64,000 bases of DNA from Gonapodya prolifera JEL478 (lineage: Eukaryota > Monoblepharomycota > Monoblepharidomycetes > Monoblepharidales > Gonapodyaceae): positions 5,080-69,079 of the forward strand of contig KQ965861.1 of assembly GCA_001574975.1 (NCBI GenBank), in the 5' to 3' direction. Shown piece by piece: positions 33,401 to 43,400 of the stretch (position 1 is the first letter of the stretch; the number at the start of each line of letters is the position of its first letter). The translations under genes were made by a program, and so were the position numbers. The notes under the pieces are model-generated. The model worked only from the letters and a program-made list of their open reading frames with translations, ran no database searches and had not been told where the DNA came from.

Positions 33401-35514
33401 CATACCGTGTTCAAATTAACCCAGAACCGTCGCAGACTGATCAAGGCTTCAGCGTGGAGTCGCTTTGCTCGTCCCTCCACTCCCGCATACTCAATAAATG
33501 TTGTGATATTGAGAGACGCACTCGTACCCAAGTCGGCCGCTTTCCGTTTTGTATCTTCTTCCGCCTGGTCGAGATGGCAAATTTGAGGCTGATATTCTAA
33601 AGACGAAGAACATCCGCCATTTCACCTCAAGCAACATAAATACAAAGAACCGAAGTGGAAGGTTTGGTTTCCTCCCGTTTGCACTTGACAGCAGCGCTTC
33701 AATTTCATTTGCGGCACTTTCTCCTGAAAGCATGGGGTACGTTATAATGTAGCATGCATTGACCCACAGTACGAAAGGACATTTTGGATATTGCTGAAGA
33801 GAACCGGCTTAAGAGAAACAGCATCCACTGACAGGGGAGGGACTTCAAAACTACCTGGTGTGCTTCCTCGAATATCAATTTCAACAAGGCAATTGAATCT
33901 TCACGACAGCTGTCCCGAACGAAGCGGCACGCGATTTCGACTTCTAGTTCACTCCCAAACACTGGTTCCTTCCGTTTTTCCTTCCGTGAAGCAATGACTT
34001 GTGCATTCTCCAGGATTTTCGGAGAATCAAATGCATCGTTTTCATTATGGTCTTGCTTGACTTTCGTTTCACCGGAGTCAATAAACAATACCCGGACATG
34101 GTTCAAGCTAGGTCGCTGCTTTTGTGCTTGATCGACAGAAAGATTGTCGCTCTCAAGTGGCATTGCGGGAACTTCCAGTGCTCCTTGAACTGCTCGTTTT
34201 TGCTTGAGCCTCGTTATCACATCCATTCGCACAGTGTACAAGCGGCGATAAACGAGGCTACCTCCCAATAGAAATGACGCTGGCCCTGACAGGGCGAGAA
34301 AAACAATGGAAGGGGTTGCAATCTGGTCTGGGTCAGCAATAAGCTTTGTCAAGCAAGCAATCACAGCTGAGCAAAAGCCGAAAGTAATTGCACCTGGATA
34401 GACAAAGTGAAAGTTTCGAGAGTTTGGACGGGCGAGCGAACGGTCGCTCACCTGCTCTCAGTGCATTCACTCTTGGATGAAAAAAGGGCACCGTTTTAGC
34501 CAGGTAGACGAGGGAGCCGAAGCATGCCAACAAAACAACTCCGAGGCGACCCCATTGACCGCCAAACTTATCCGCAATCACCACAGCAGTCTTTATTATC
34601 GCGTAGAGTGCATCGAACTGTCCGTGGATTCGAGCAGAAAGGTTCCTTTGAATCGGGGTACCCTTGAGCGAGAACAAAATCACCATCACTTCACATCAAG
34701 TCCTCACGTTGACTGAGGGTTTGTGTCCACCAGAAAGAGACTCATGAACAGCACAAAAGCGAACAGCGACGGAGTTAAAATAAGAGACATGATGACATAA
34801 GGGAGCTCTCGGGTGTCAAGGAGACATTGAGGGCCCTTCGCCGAAGTAGCGTGCGGACACTTCCACGCCGCGAGCAGGATTTCCAAGGACGGAATAAACA
34901 AGAACGTGAGGAAGACCGCGCTGAGTATGCGAATCACTTTGAGAGGCTGCGACGGCACGAATTTCATGAGAAACAACAGAACAAGTGGAGGGGCAAAGGG
35001 GAGCGATCGTACGTACCCAAACGTGTTTGAACTCTCCCCGCGAGAACGAGAAGAAGACGTAAAACAAAAGGCCGATCGTGATGACCAGAAGCCCGACGAC
35101 TGTCCAGAACGCGGCCTCGAAAGACGAGGTGGTGTCGATCGACAGAATGATGGGATTGAAGACATATTGGATGTAATTCGGAAGCCCCGGAACGTATTCC
35201 GATCGCCACGAGAAGCTGCAGAGCTGCAGATCTTCGAAGAGGAAGAATGCAGCCTCGAGAGCTTGCGGAAGGTGGTTCTGACGACCCAAGGCGTACAGAC
35301 TGACATGAATTCGCGAGGCGATCGGTCACGTGAACAAGGGCGGACACATGGTCTCACGTGGGGAAGAGCAAGCTTTCGATTGGATTGCTGCGGTGGTTCC
35401 GCCGTGTCTTGGTGGCTCGCACATCCATGAGTTGCACCCGATTGCACCTATGAAAACCTTTGCAGAGATCTCGATCTGATCTGTGACGATGTCGTTGCGC
35501 GATCGTACTAACAT
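30426..35514 (-). CDS. TmcB (tiny macrocysts)-like multi-pass membrane protein
   Basis: Long gene with many introns. Near the N-terminus are SLYALGRQNHLPQALEAAFF, FEAAFWTVVGLLVITIGLLF, VIRILSAVFLTFLFIPSLEI and MSLILTPSLFAFVLFMSLFL, a run of TM helices. Then come KTVPFFHPRVNALRAG, ITFGFCSAVIACLTKLI and a cytosolic TPR/HAT-like part (EVEIACRFVRDSCRED, IALLKLIFEEAHQ, FLEFSNSS). After a Ser-rich linker, a second membrane half follows (LKLAVLASLGVLIFSF, LLFFVLGCTLLALACLSMFV, FHMFIPLSVIGIVIVMLM, AVFAIGTLVILLSWFFLF). This layout and the HPRVNALRAG-type motif match the TmcB-like family of amoebae and chytrids, in which helices flank a helical-repeat segment; function is poorly known. Stop TGA at 30428-30426. 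The start at 35514 (MLVRSRND) is a guess; the first certain exon begins near 35300. Confidence 0.7.
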
Positions 35515-35829
35515 CTCGCAAGGACAAGCGATCGGAGGCGTTATGGTTCCCCAACGACCAGTGCTCAGGACGGGCTGGACAACGAGGAGGCGCGTTTATG
35601 GAAAGGGTATGTATGCAGATTTGAGAATCCGCGGTCCCGACTTCCGTCCCCTTGTGACAACGAGACGAGATTTGACGTGCTGACGTGCGAGTCCTACAGC
35701 GTGTGCCTGAATGCCGAGGTGCACTCAATTCCACTGTGCGGACACAGATTCTCCTTCTGACGGCAGGTGCAACTCAGAATAATACTATTTTCAGACACAT
35801 GTAATTACACTGCTGGAAAGCGCGCGCCG

Positions 35830-37118
35830 TTAAGCGGCGGCAAATGCCGCGGGCTGGGCTTGCGGGACGGCTGCCTGGCGCTTCTTCTCAGCCCCGGGAC
35901 GGACGTATCCGAATCCTCGCTTTATAACTCCCTCGGCAAGTTTCTGCAAGAAGCATGATGTTTGAAGTGAGGGAAAGAATAAAGGGTGAGAAAGAGAGGG
36001 GGGTGCATACCTCCACACCGGGGAACGATTGCTTGAAACTGGGGCGCTCGGTGAGGGCGTTGAACCATGTCCAGAAGCGGGCGAACTCGGGCGTGTCGGG
36101 GACCTGATGGAAGGGAGTGTCACAGCCGACGCAAAGGATTCGGGAACTGAAGGGTACTGACAAGCTTGTCGCCAAAGAAGTACTCGTAGAGCCAGACCGT
36201 GCGGGTCAAGATGGGGATTGTGATGAGGTCGGGAAGTGTGACGTTCTTTCCGAGGAAGAATGGGCCTTCGACCGAACCCTGCGCGAGGACGGCTGTGAAC
36301 TGTGGTGGACGATCCACAGTCAAATTCGGTTCCTCGAAATGAGTATAAAGATGGACCAACCTCTTTAATTGAAGCGAGGAGTTTGGCCTTGACAGCGTTC
36401 TCCTCGGCCAGACCCTCTGGTGTGTCGGACTTTATCTTGAGCAGCTGGTAGATGGGTGGGGCGCTGCTCTGGACATCGGCGAGGAGGCGGCCGAGGTATC
36501 GAAGCTTGGGGGTGGCGGGGATCAAGCTGGTGGGTCGGGTAATTCAAATCAGTCCTAGTTCGGAGCGGCGAGCGCGCTGTGTGGCAGCTCGACACAGTGA
36601 AGATGCCCCACCGCGGGACTCACCTCGTGGCGTACTTCTCAGCCAAGTACTCTGACAGAATCGCGCTTTCGATGAGGATCTCCTCGTCGCCCAGGTCCCT
36701 GAATGCGGGGACCTTGGACCGTGGGTTGACTTCGGAGTTGTACCACTTTGGTTTGTTCTGCAGGTCGATCTCGACCCTGTGGAAGGGAATGTTGCCCTCT
36801 AGGAGCGTGAGGTTGGCGCGCTGGGCGAAGGGGCAGCCTGCGTGGGCAGACGCGGGTGAGGACAAGTGCGGGTGCGGGTAAACAGGTGCTTCGGGCTCTG
36901 ACGAGGAAGGCGCTCGCACGTTCCATCGACGACCACTTGGTGTCCCCTCCCGCCTCTCGCGTCCATTCTCCATCCATCGGCACACGGTGGCCCTGCCGAG
37001 GTGCCAACTCACCGATGTTCGTGAAGAACGTTGGCTTGTCGCTCGAGAAGTAGGCATGCTCCAGCGAGTTCGTGAAGGCGGAGTCGCTTGTCGCAGTGTA
37101 GTCGACGGTGGGAGCCAT
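35830..37118 (-). CDS. Glutathione S-transferase, omega-like
   Basis: Six exons: 37118-37013, 36837-36624, 36523-36361, 36332-36162, 36103-36011, 35943-35830. The thioredoxin-fold N-domain has GCPFAQRANLTLLEGNIPF: CPFAQR is the omega-class active site, with Cys instead of the Tyr/Ser of other classes. SKVPAFRD carries the cis-Pro, and LIESAILSEYLAEKY the glutathione-binding ES(A). The helical C-domain includes KNVTLPDLITIPILTRTVWL and FWTWFNALTERPSFK. Omega enzymes work by thiol transfer or dehydroascorbate and glutathionyl-conjugate reduction rather than classical conjugation. The C-terminal tail (VRPGAEKKRQAAVPQAQPAA) is longer than usual. A 31-residue leader before the thioredoxin fold is not an obvious targeting signal. 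It lies 6 kb from the 5-oxoprolinase gene, which handles a glutathione-cycle product. Confidence 0.88.
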
Positions 37119-37786
37119 TATCGTGAATGATGCTGGAGAGCGGGGATCGGGGTTTTGGATTTGTCTTGTTGAAGATGTCTCGCGATTTGGATTTCGAGTC
37201 CATCGCCAAGGAGCTGTAAGGGGACCCGCCGCCTTTATTATTACGTAATCCGAGGAACCCGCTTCCACTCCAAAACGCAATTAATCGAAATGGTGTCGTC
37301 ACCACCGTTCACATCGCTTTCGAAATAGGCGGTGAAGTTCCATGCCTATTCCGGTCCACTCATTCTCCATCTGCTGTTTCAGACACAACCGTGCTGACCC
37401 AGACAATTTCTGAAAATTCCTAATTTGTGGGAAAAGCCGACCGGTGAACACTAATTTGGCTTGGTGGGAAGGATCCCGGCTCGGAGACCCACCACAACCA
37501 AGTCCCATAACCTTATGAACTTGGGAAGACGTTCGCGGTGGGTAGCACACGATGTAGAAGGGATTTATTTTGTTCGGGACAACGCGAGAAGGTGAATTGC
37601 TGTCAATGTTGCAACTCGAAAAGTGTTCGTAATGGTCATGGTGATCCCTTCAATTTTGACGTAAAAATGTGCGGGGCGGAACCCTCACCCCACATCGAAC
37701 AGCTCATTAATTCTGGTCACAATGACTTTCGTATAGTACGAGCGGACAATAATTTACACGTAATAATTTACCAAGCAGTGATGCCT
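37119..37786. other. Intergenic, no gene seen
   Basis: About 670 bp between the transferase start and the kinase stop, both on the minus strand. A 37538-38374 plus-strand ORF is antisense to the kinase and looks accidental. Confidence 0.5.
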
Positions 37787-39648
37787 TTAGTCGACCGAAA
37801 TGCTCGCAAGGACGGCAGCCACTTTTTCCGCGGTGGGCCTCTTTTCCGGATCGAAGACGCAGCACTCCTTGACCAGGCTTCTGATCTCCGCAGGAACAGT
37901 CGCGTTATCCAAAGCGGGTCTTGCACGCCCATCGGCAATGTGGCTGTAGATGCCTCCTACTTCACTTGCAGGAAGGTTCTGAGGCAACGGTTCAAACATA
38001 ACACTCCCTGTCCACACCTTTTAGAGTGTAAGAACACCATCAGTGCCCATCCTGTGCACCACAAAACAACCCCACTTGCCCCTCACCTTGAAGATCGTCA
38101 GCCCAAAGGCATAAACGTCACCCTCTGCCGTCGTTCCTTCACCGCGCAATCGCTCCGGGGACATGTAGTTCCACGTTCCGGGTCTCTCCCCGGTATGCGT
38201 CCAGTCCTCTGCGAGCAACTGTTCGGCAAGTTTGGAGAAGCCGAAATCGCACCAACCGGCTCTGCAATCGCCGTTCACGAGAATGTTTCCAGGCTTCACG
38301 TCCGCGTGGATGATGGGAGGTTTCAAACTGTGGAGATAGGCAAGTCCCTGTGCGGCATCACGGAGCTGGTGTAATGGAGCATCACTTCTCACGCCCATGC
38401 TAACGAAAACGAAAAAATTAAATGCAAAAGGCTCACCAAGTCGAGCTTCACCACGTCCCGGCTTCTTATTGTTGAACTCTGCTCTGACTCGAGAGTAGTT
38501 AAGAATTCTTCCAAATTGCCATTGCGCATGTACTCAGACACGATAAAAGGTTCCGGGCAGTTGAAATTGGCCCCTACAAAACGCACAACTCTGGGATGAC
38601 GGAGGCGATTCCAGATCTCCACTTCATTCCTGAAGTCCTGCAAAAAAAAAAAAAAAAAAAAAACTGTTTCCAAAACAGGCCAGACTCAAGAGAACCACTA
38701 GGATCGACTCACCTTTAGTACATCGCCAGAGCCAATTCGCGATAGCTTCTTGATCACAACATCGCCAAAGTATTGCCCCAGAAATACGTTTCCATACCCT
38801 CCACTCCCGAGGAACCTCCTTATCACGATTGCGCTCGCATCGATTTCCCACTGAGGCCTCTCTTGGAGCCCATGCGCCGAAACCGACGACGATTCTTTCT
38901 TCATGGAAGAACGACCGGCGTCCTCGTGCGCTGGAGCAACAAGTGTTACTTCATCGTGATGCGATGGAGGCATTTCTGCAAGTATCACATCAATAGCCTC
39001 TGCGCTGGGATCCTTCAGGAGAGTTTCCATCTCCTTGCTCAAAATCATTCCCTCGGATTTTAGAACCTCATTCGCCGCATTGGGACCGAGAGCTCGTAGC
39101 AGTCTCGCAACAATGTATATGTTGGGCACGATGTTCACATCCTGCTGACGATCGTCGTTTGATGTAGGGTTTTGGATGGCCACGTCGGCGCCTTTCTTGT
39201 TGGTGAACAGTGTTCCATCCGTGGCGGCGGCATTGATCCCGGCCGTGTAAACATTTTTGTTGTCGTCCAACATGCTGATACCTCGACACACTGCCAGCGA
39301 GAGCGCCGTCGGAAACGTGCACGTGTATCCCCATTTCATCCTGTCCCACAGTTGCGGCGGTAGCTTCTCCCAGGTTCCACACGTCGCCGCAAGTCTCCAT
39401 TGAACGGGAATCCCTGGATCGGCTCCGGCGTCCAGCAAGGCAGCAACGATGTGCGGATTGCCTCGCATGATGGCGATTGCCAGTGCTGATTCTGCCTCGA
39501 TTGTTTCCTTCTTTGTAATCCCCATTATCAATCGGCAGGAGAGAGTCACCCGCTTGCGCTTGGAGGCATCTGCACCCGATTGAAGAAGCGATTTCACAGA
39601 AGCGATATCGTCTCCTTCGATTGCAATAATGAGACTTCGGGTTGCCAT
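37787..39648 (-). CDS. Ankyrin-repeat TKL protein kinase
   Basis: Exon 1 is 39648-38713 (312 codons). MATRSLIIAIEGDDIASVKS starts the ankyrin region, with AIAIMRGNPHIVAALLDAGA and the unusual block LWDRMKWGYTCTFPTALSLA. The kinase N-lobe follows: FLGSGGYGNVFLG (glycine loop), DVVIKKL (catalytic Lys). Exon 2 is 38637-38437 (RHPRVVRFVGAN, EYMRNGNLEEFL). Exon 3 ends at 38087 and holds GLAYLHSLKPPIIHADVKPG (HAD replacing HRD, catalytic Asp kept), CDFGFSK and WNYMSPERLRG. Exon 4 is 38017-37787 (CCVFDPEKRPTAEKV). All catalytic residues are present, so it is probably active, unlike the pseudokinase at 8189. The exon 2/3 join is not clean: the frame ending in KLDL and the frame of LHQLRDAAQGLAYLH do not meet in phase at the obvious TTAG; the later acceptor CACAG before GLAYLH does. 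Upstream signal and substrates unknown. Confidence 0.88.
38642..38663. repeat. A22 homopolymer in a kinase intron
   Basis: Twenty-two A on the plus strand, that is a T-run directly before the CAG acceptor of the second exon of the minus-strand ankyrin-kinase. Confidence 0.85.
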
Positions 39649-40289
39649 TTTGCGGAGTGGCTATGCGGCCGGCGGCCACAGGCGGCACACCTGCCTGAAG
39701 GGTCAACTTACTCCGCTCACAGGTTCTCATTTTCCTCTTCCTCATCTTTCATGCATACCACGACCTCCCAAGCGCACCCGAACTTCTCACCTCGTGCTTC
39801 CCAAGCACGATCGTCGCTTCTGTCTGCTCGCCCCGCAACAACTCGACTTGCAACGAACATCTGGACGCGTCCCACATGGCTGATACCTGCTCACGGATGC
39901 CGTAGACCTTGCTCATCCTCGACACTCACGTGCAGGGACCACCGCAACCCTCTACAAGCCCCCTCATCGTGACACGACCATTATGCTCTGCGTACTTGGG
40001 TGACACGTAGGCCCTGCAGCGAGTGTCCGTCTCAGTGGGCTCCTGATATCAGTGAGATTTATTTTCTAGAGTTTGCCGGTTTTCATAGTTGCCTTGAACC
40101 CGATGTTCATATGAAACTACTTTCGGAACGACGTCGTGCTTTATGAATAGATATTACAATTACGAAAGAGTTAAATACATATAAAAAAATAACCCCCCTA
40201 AATGCCCGCGAAATAATACGTTCAGATCTTGTGCGTCCTGTGCCCCACTATCCATGCTCTCCACAGCGCTCCACTTCAACGCGGCAATA
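39649..40289. other. Intergenic, no gene seen
   Basis: About 640 bp upstream of the kinase start and downstream of the Zn2Cys6 stop. Contains AT-rich stretches near 40150-40200. The kinase promoter should be here. Confidence 0.5.
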
Positions 40290-42984
40290 TCAACTAGGGA
40301 CCCTACCTGCAACAATCTCTGCTACCTTCAGTTCCTGAGCAGTAATCAGAAGAGACGAGTGGAAGGCCTCCGCAGACGCCCAGTATCTCCGCAGCTTGTC
40401 AAGAGCAAGGAGACAGATTGAGAAGTATCGAAAAGAGTCCGCGATTGATTGATCAGCAGTACTCCGGTTAGGTTCTGCAAAGCCATGGGGCAGTGAGTGC
40501 AGGTAAACGTTGGTTGCGTGAACCATGCCGGCCTTTGAAGTGACGAGGAGTTGTGAAACTTCGTGGGGTGAGTGATTAACACGATCACTCAAGCAACAAA
40601 CCTCAAAGATTCCGCTTCCCACTACCGTGGAGACGTGAGCAAAAGAGGGCTCAGCCATGAGAATTTTTTCAAGAATCTGAGCAACACGCTCCGCCGAATG
40701 TGTGCACGTTTTGAGCGAGGTGCTAGTGGGCCACACAATGTCACCCAATGCGATTTCTGGTCTGTTTCAATACGATTATTGGAAGCTGAGTCTGTGACAT
40801 AATAGATGAAACAAACCTGTGAAGTTTTATGGTACAGCAGTGAAGTGTAATGTGGAGGCAAGCATTCGAGGTGAGCTGTTTGATGTTATCCAGCGTTGGG
40901 GGATGTGCTGGCACAAACTCTTGTTGGGCCGTTTCAGGGAGTTGAGCCCACATCGCTTTGATCTGCTTGTCGAGGGCACTCAAGCGCGGATCCAACATCC
41001 CGATTGCTGTCTTTGGAACTTTTTCGTCCTTGACGTATTTGTAGATCTGTTGCAAGAGCACCCAAGCTTCCGAAATTTCCCTAAAGTGCCTGGAAACGGC
41101 GAGCTGCCCAAAGCCATTTGATGTTGCTGGAGGGGCAGATGGTGAGTTGCGGGAGGATCCAGCAGCAAGATGATGTCGCAACAAAACTGGTCCTTGGTGT
41201 GACTGGATGTTTGCCAGCTCTCCATTATCGTCCAAGCTGTTCCAAACGTCATCGTCTGGGTAGCCCATCATCCCAATCCCGTCTGAAGGCTCCACAAAGG
41301 TCGGTCTGTCGGCGCAGATCGATGTTGATGTCGAAAAGATGAAACAGAACCACCAGGCCCGCTTCCGTGTCTCGAGTTCCAACGGGGTGAGATGTGAAGG
41401 GTCTCCAACGTTCCACTTCATTTCGATCAACTGGGCCCCGGGGCGTTGCGGGAAGGTGAGTTTTCCATTTTGCAGGTGACAGCTAACAACAAATTACTCA
41501 CCATTCGAACAGCCATGCCACTGTACATCCACCCACTCGACGCCATTCCAGCGCCCGCCGAATACATACTCATCAACAGAAGCGCAAACGCCGTGCTAAG
41601 ACTTGGCTCGTCAAATGCAATCGTCAAGAGCCGCCTAGCGCGGATAAAGTACATCTCTGCGGGATGTGCCACCGTGGCATCGCCGGTTTGGGCTTCTTGC
41701 GACCACTCGGGACTCACGAGAGCCCGATGTGATATGGTGGTGCTGAATGCGTACATGGCGTAGAGAAGGAGAGGGCTTTGGTGGTCGATTGCACGAAAGA
41801 AAGTACCCTGGTGCGAAAGCGTTAGCTGACAGAAGCTTGACCGGGCAGGCGTGTACTTGCCGGATGAATACTTGGGAACCAAAAGATGTCAAAAAATTGA
41901 GCAAGAAGATCCAGTAGGGGTGGCTCCGCGGGTACGAGGTTGCGCATCATTCGCATATTCACCGGTTCAGGATTCATCCTCAGCTTCTCCATCATCACCA
42001 GCACCGTGTCCATATCAACCTCATTCCCTGTCGCATCAGCCATTGGCACTGCGTACGCCTGCAGCACCGACGATGGGTCGGGGGTTTGGGCAGCCAGCTT
42101 CGCAAGGTGGTCTTCAAGGTTTAACATGCACTCGCGTAGCTTGTCAGTCTCTCGTCGCCGGGCTTTGACGGCAGGGCCAAAGTACGTTGTATCGTTTCGG
42201 AGACGTATGACTCGGGTCAGAAGGTCCTCCAAGGCAGACCCATCGCTCACACCTGGATCCCGCGGGGACCCCGAAATGCTCCGCGAGCTTTGGCGCTCGT
42301 CCAGAGATGGAACGTGAGCACCGCCACGTGAGCTGTGGCGCTCGTCCAAGGATGAGGCGTGAGCACCATCAAATGCACTAAAGTTACCGAGGAAATCCAT
42401 CGGGTCATTCGCAAATGAGAAGTCTTTGGGGAAGGGGGACGATGTCCAAGACCTTGTCGGGCTCACAGAACGTGACCCCACTACTTCTGAACTTGGTCTT
42501 CGTGTGCCTACAAGGACACCATCTCCCAAAACGGAGGATGATCCAGTGTCCATCAGACCAGGGAAACCGATTGGCTGTGCGGACCTCGCTGCAGAACTCT
42601 CGTGCATTGATGGCTCGGCCGAAACACGTTCAGCCAACCCCGCATCGCTGCCATCGCTCATCGATTTCGACCGAGACTTTCCGTGAATATCGGCCGCGGC
42701 AACTGCAGCCCTCATGGTTTGCAGCTGGCTCTCGAGCATACGGATATACTCCTGCCGTCCCAAGAGCTTCCGTGGTTTGCCGATCGTGTAGTTGCACTGG
42801 CGATGCTGCTTGAGGCACGAAGAGCACGGCTGTCGTCCATCGCACTTTCTTTTGCCGGAGTGGCACCTGAAATTCCCGCAAGAAAGGCGACCAAGAAAGA
42901 CAGGCAATTAGGCTATTGGTGTTTCACGTCCCCACCACCCAAAGCTCACCAGTCGCACGCCATCCGGACTTTTGAAGAGGCCAT
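40290..42984 (-). CDS. Zn2Cys6 transcription factor with Fungal_trans domain
   Basis: Five exons with consistent phases: 42984-42950, 42866-41861, 41807-41502, 41430-40817, 40761-40290; 810 residues. The first intron splits the binuclear zinc cluster ACDW|CHSGKRKCDGRQPC...SSCLKQHRQC (CX2CX6CX5CX2CX6C), followed by the linker GKPRKLLGRQEY and a coiled coil (IRMLESQLQTM). After a Ser-rich stretch with a twice-repeated DER(H/Q)SSR segment, the Fungal_trans (middle homology) region starts at FFDIFWFPSIHP and runs through LLLYAMYAFSTTISH and LEMKW/RKRAWWFCFIFST. Such proteins bind CGG-containing sites in the nucleus. Intron 2 uses a GC-AG pair (G|GCAAGT donor). The gene is divergent from 5-oxoprolinase with 416 bp between starts, so it may control that gene; this is inference. 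Confidence 0.92.
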
Positions 42985-43400
42985 CGCAATGTTGTGAGCG
43001 CTTTACACCACCAATGCCTTGTTCTGTTCAAATCCAGGCTCCCGGGTGTGCGGGTGGGTCTGGTGTTGTGTCCTGCGGCCTCGGATAATCACACCGACAG
43101 GGCGACAACCGAAGTCGGGATGTTCTCGATAGTTTCCCACCACGCCCAGTACAGCTGAGCCGCAGTCGATCGACACGTCAGCCTCGATGAGATGGAGCTG
43201 GCAGAAAGAATCCCGGGGAGGAAAAGAAAAGGGCGAGGGGGAAGCACACCCGCACTGCGGCTCCAATGAATGTGACCGCTTTTGCGGAGGAATGTCATTC
43301 AAGATGCTCAGACTTCAAGCACCGAGAGAATCTGCCCTGCGTTCCAATCGAAAGAGTCCACCCTGCTTTCCCATCGCTCTTCCCCTCCCTTCTTTCCTGA
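42985..43400. promoter_or_regulatory. Shared divergent promoter region
   Basis: 416 bp between the start codons of the Zn2Cys6 factor (minus) and 5-oxoprolinase (plus). Both genes must draw their core promoters from this stretch. Small ORFs here look accidental. No TATA box or clear inverted CGG site was picked out by eye. Confidence 0.6.

Noticed and set aside
34906-35430. Plus-strand ORF of 174 codons rich in Arg/Glu
   Set aside because: Antisense to TM exons of the TmcB-like gene; Arg/Glu richness is the complement of Leu/Phe/Ser codons.
37538-38374. 278-codon plus-strand ORF
   Set aside because: It is exactly antisense to the last exons of the ankyrin-kinase, whose motifs are beyond doubt; no domain features of its own.
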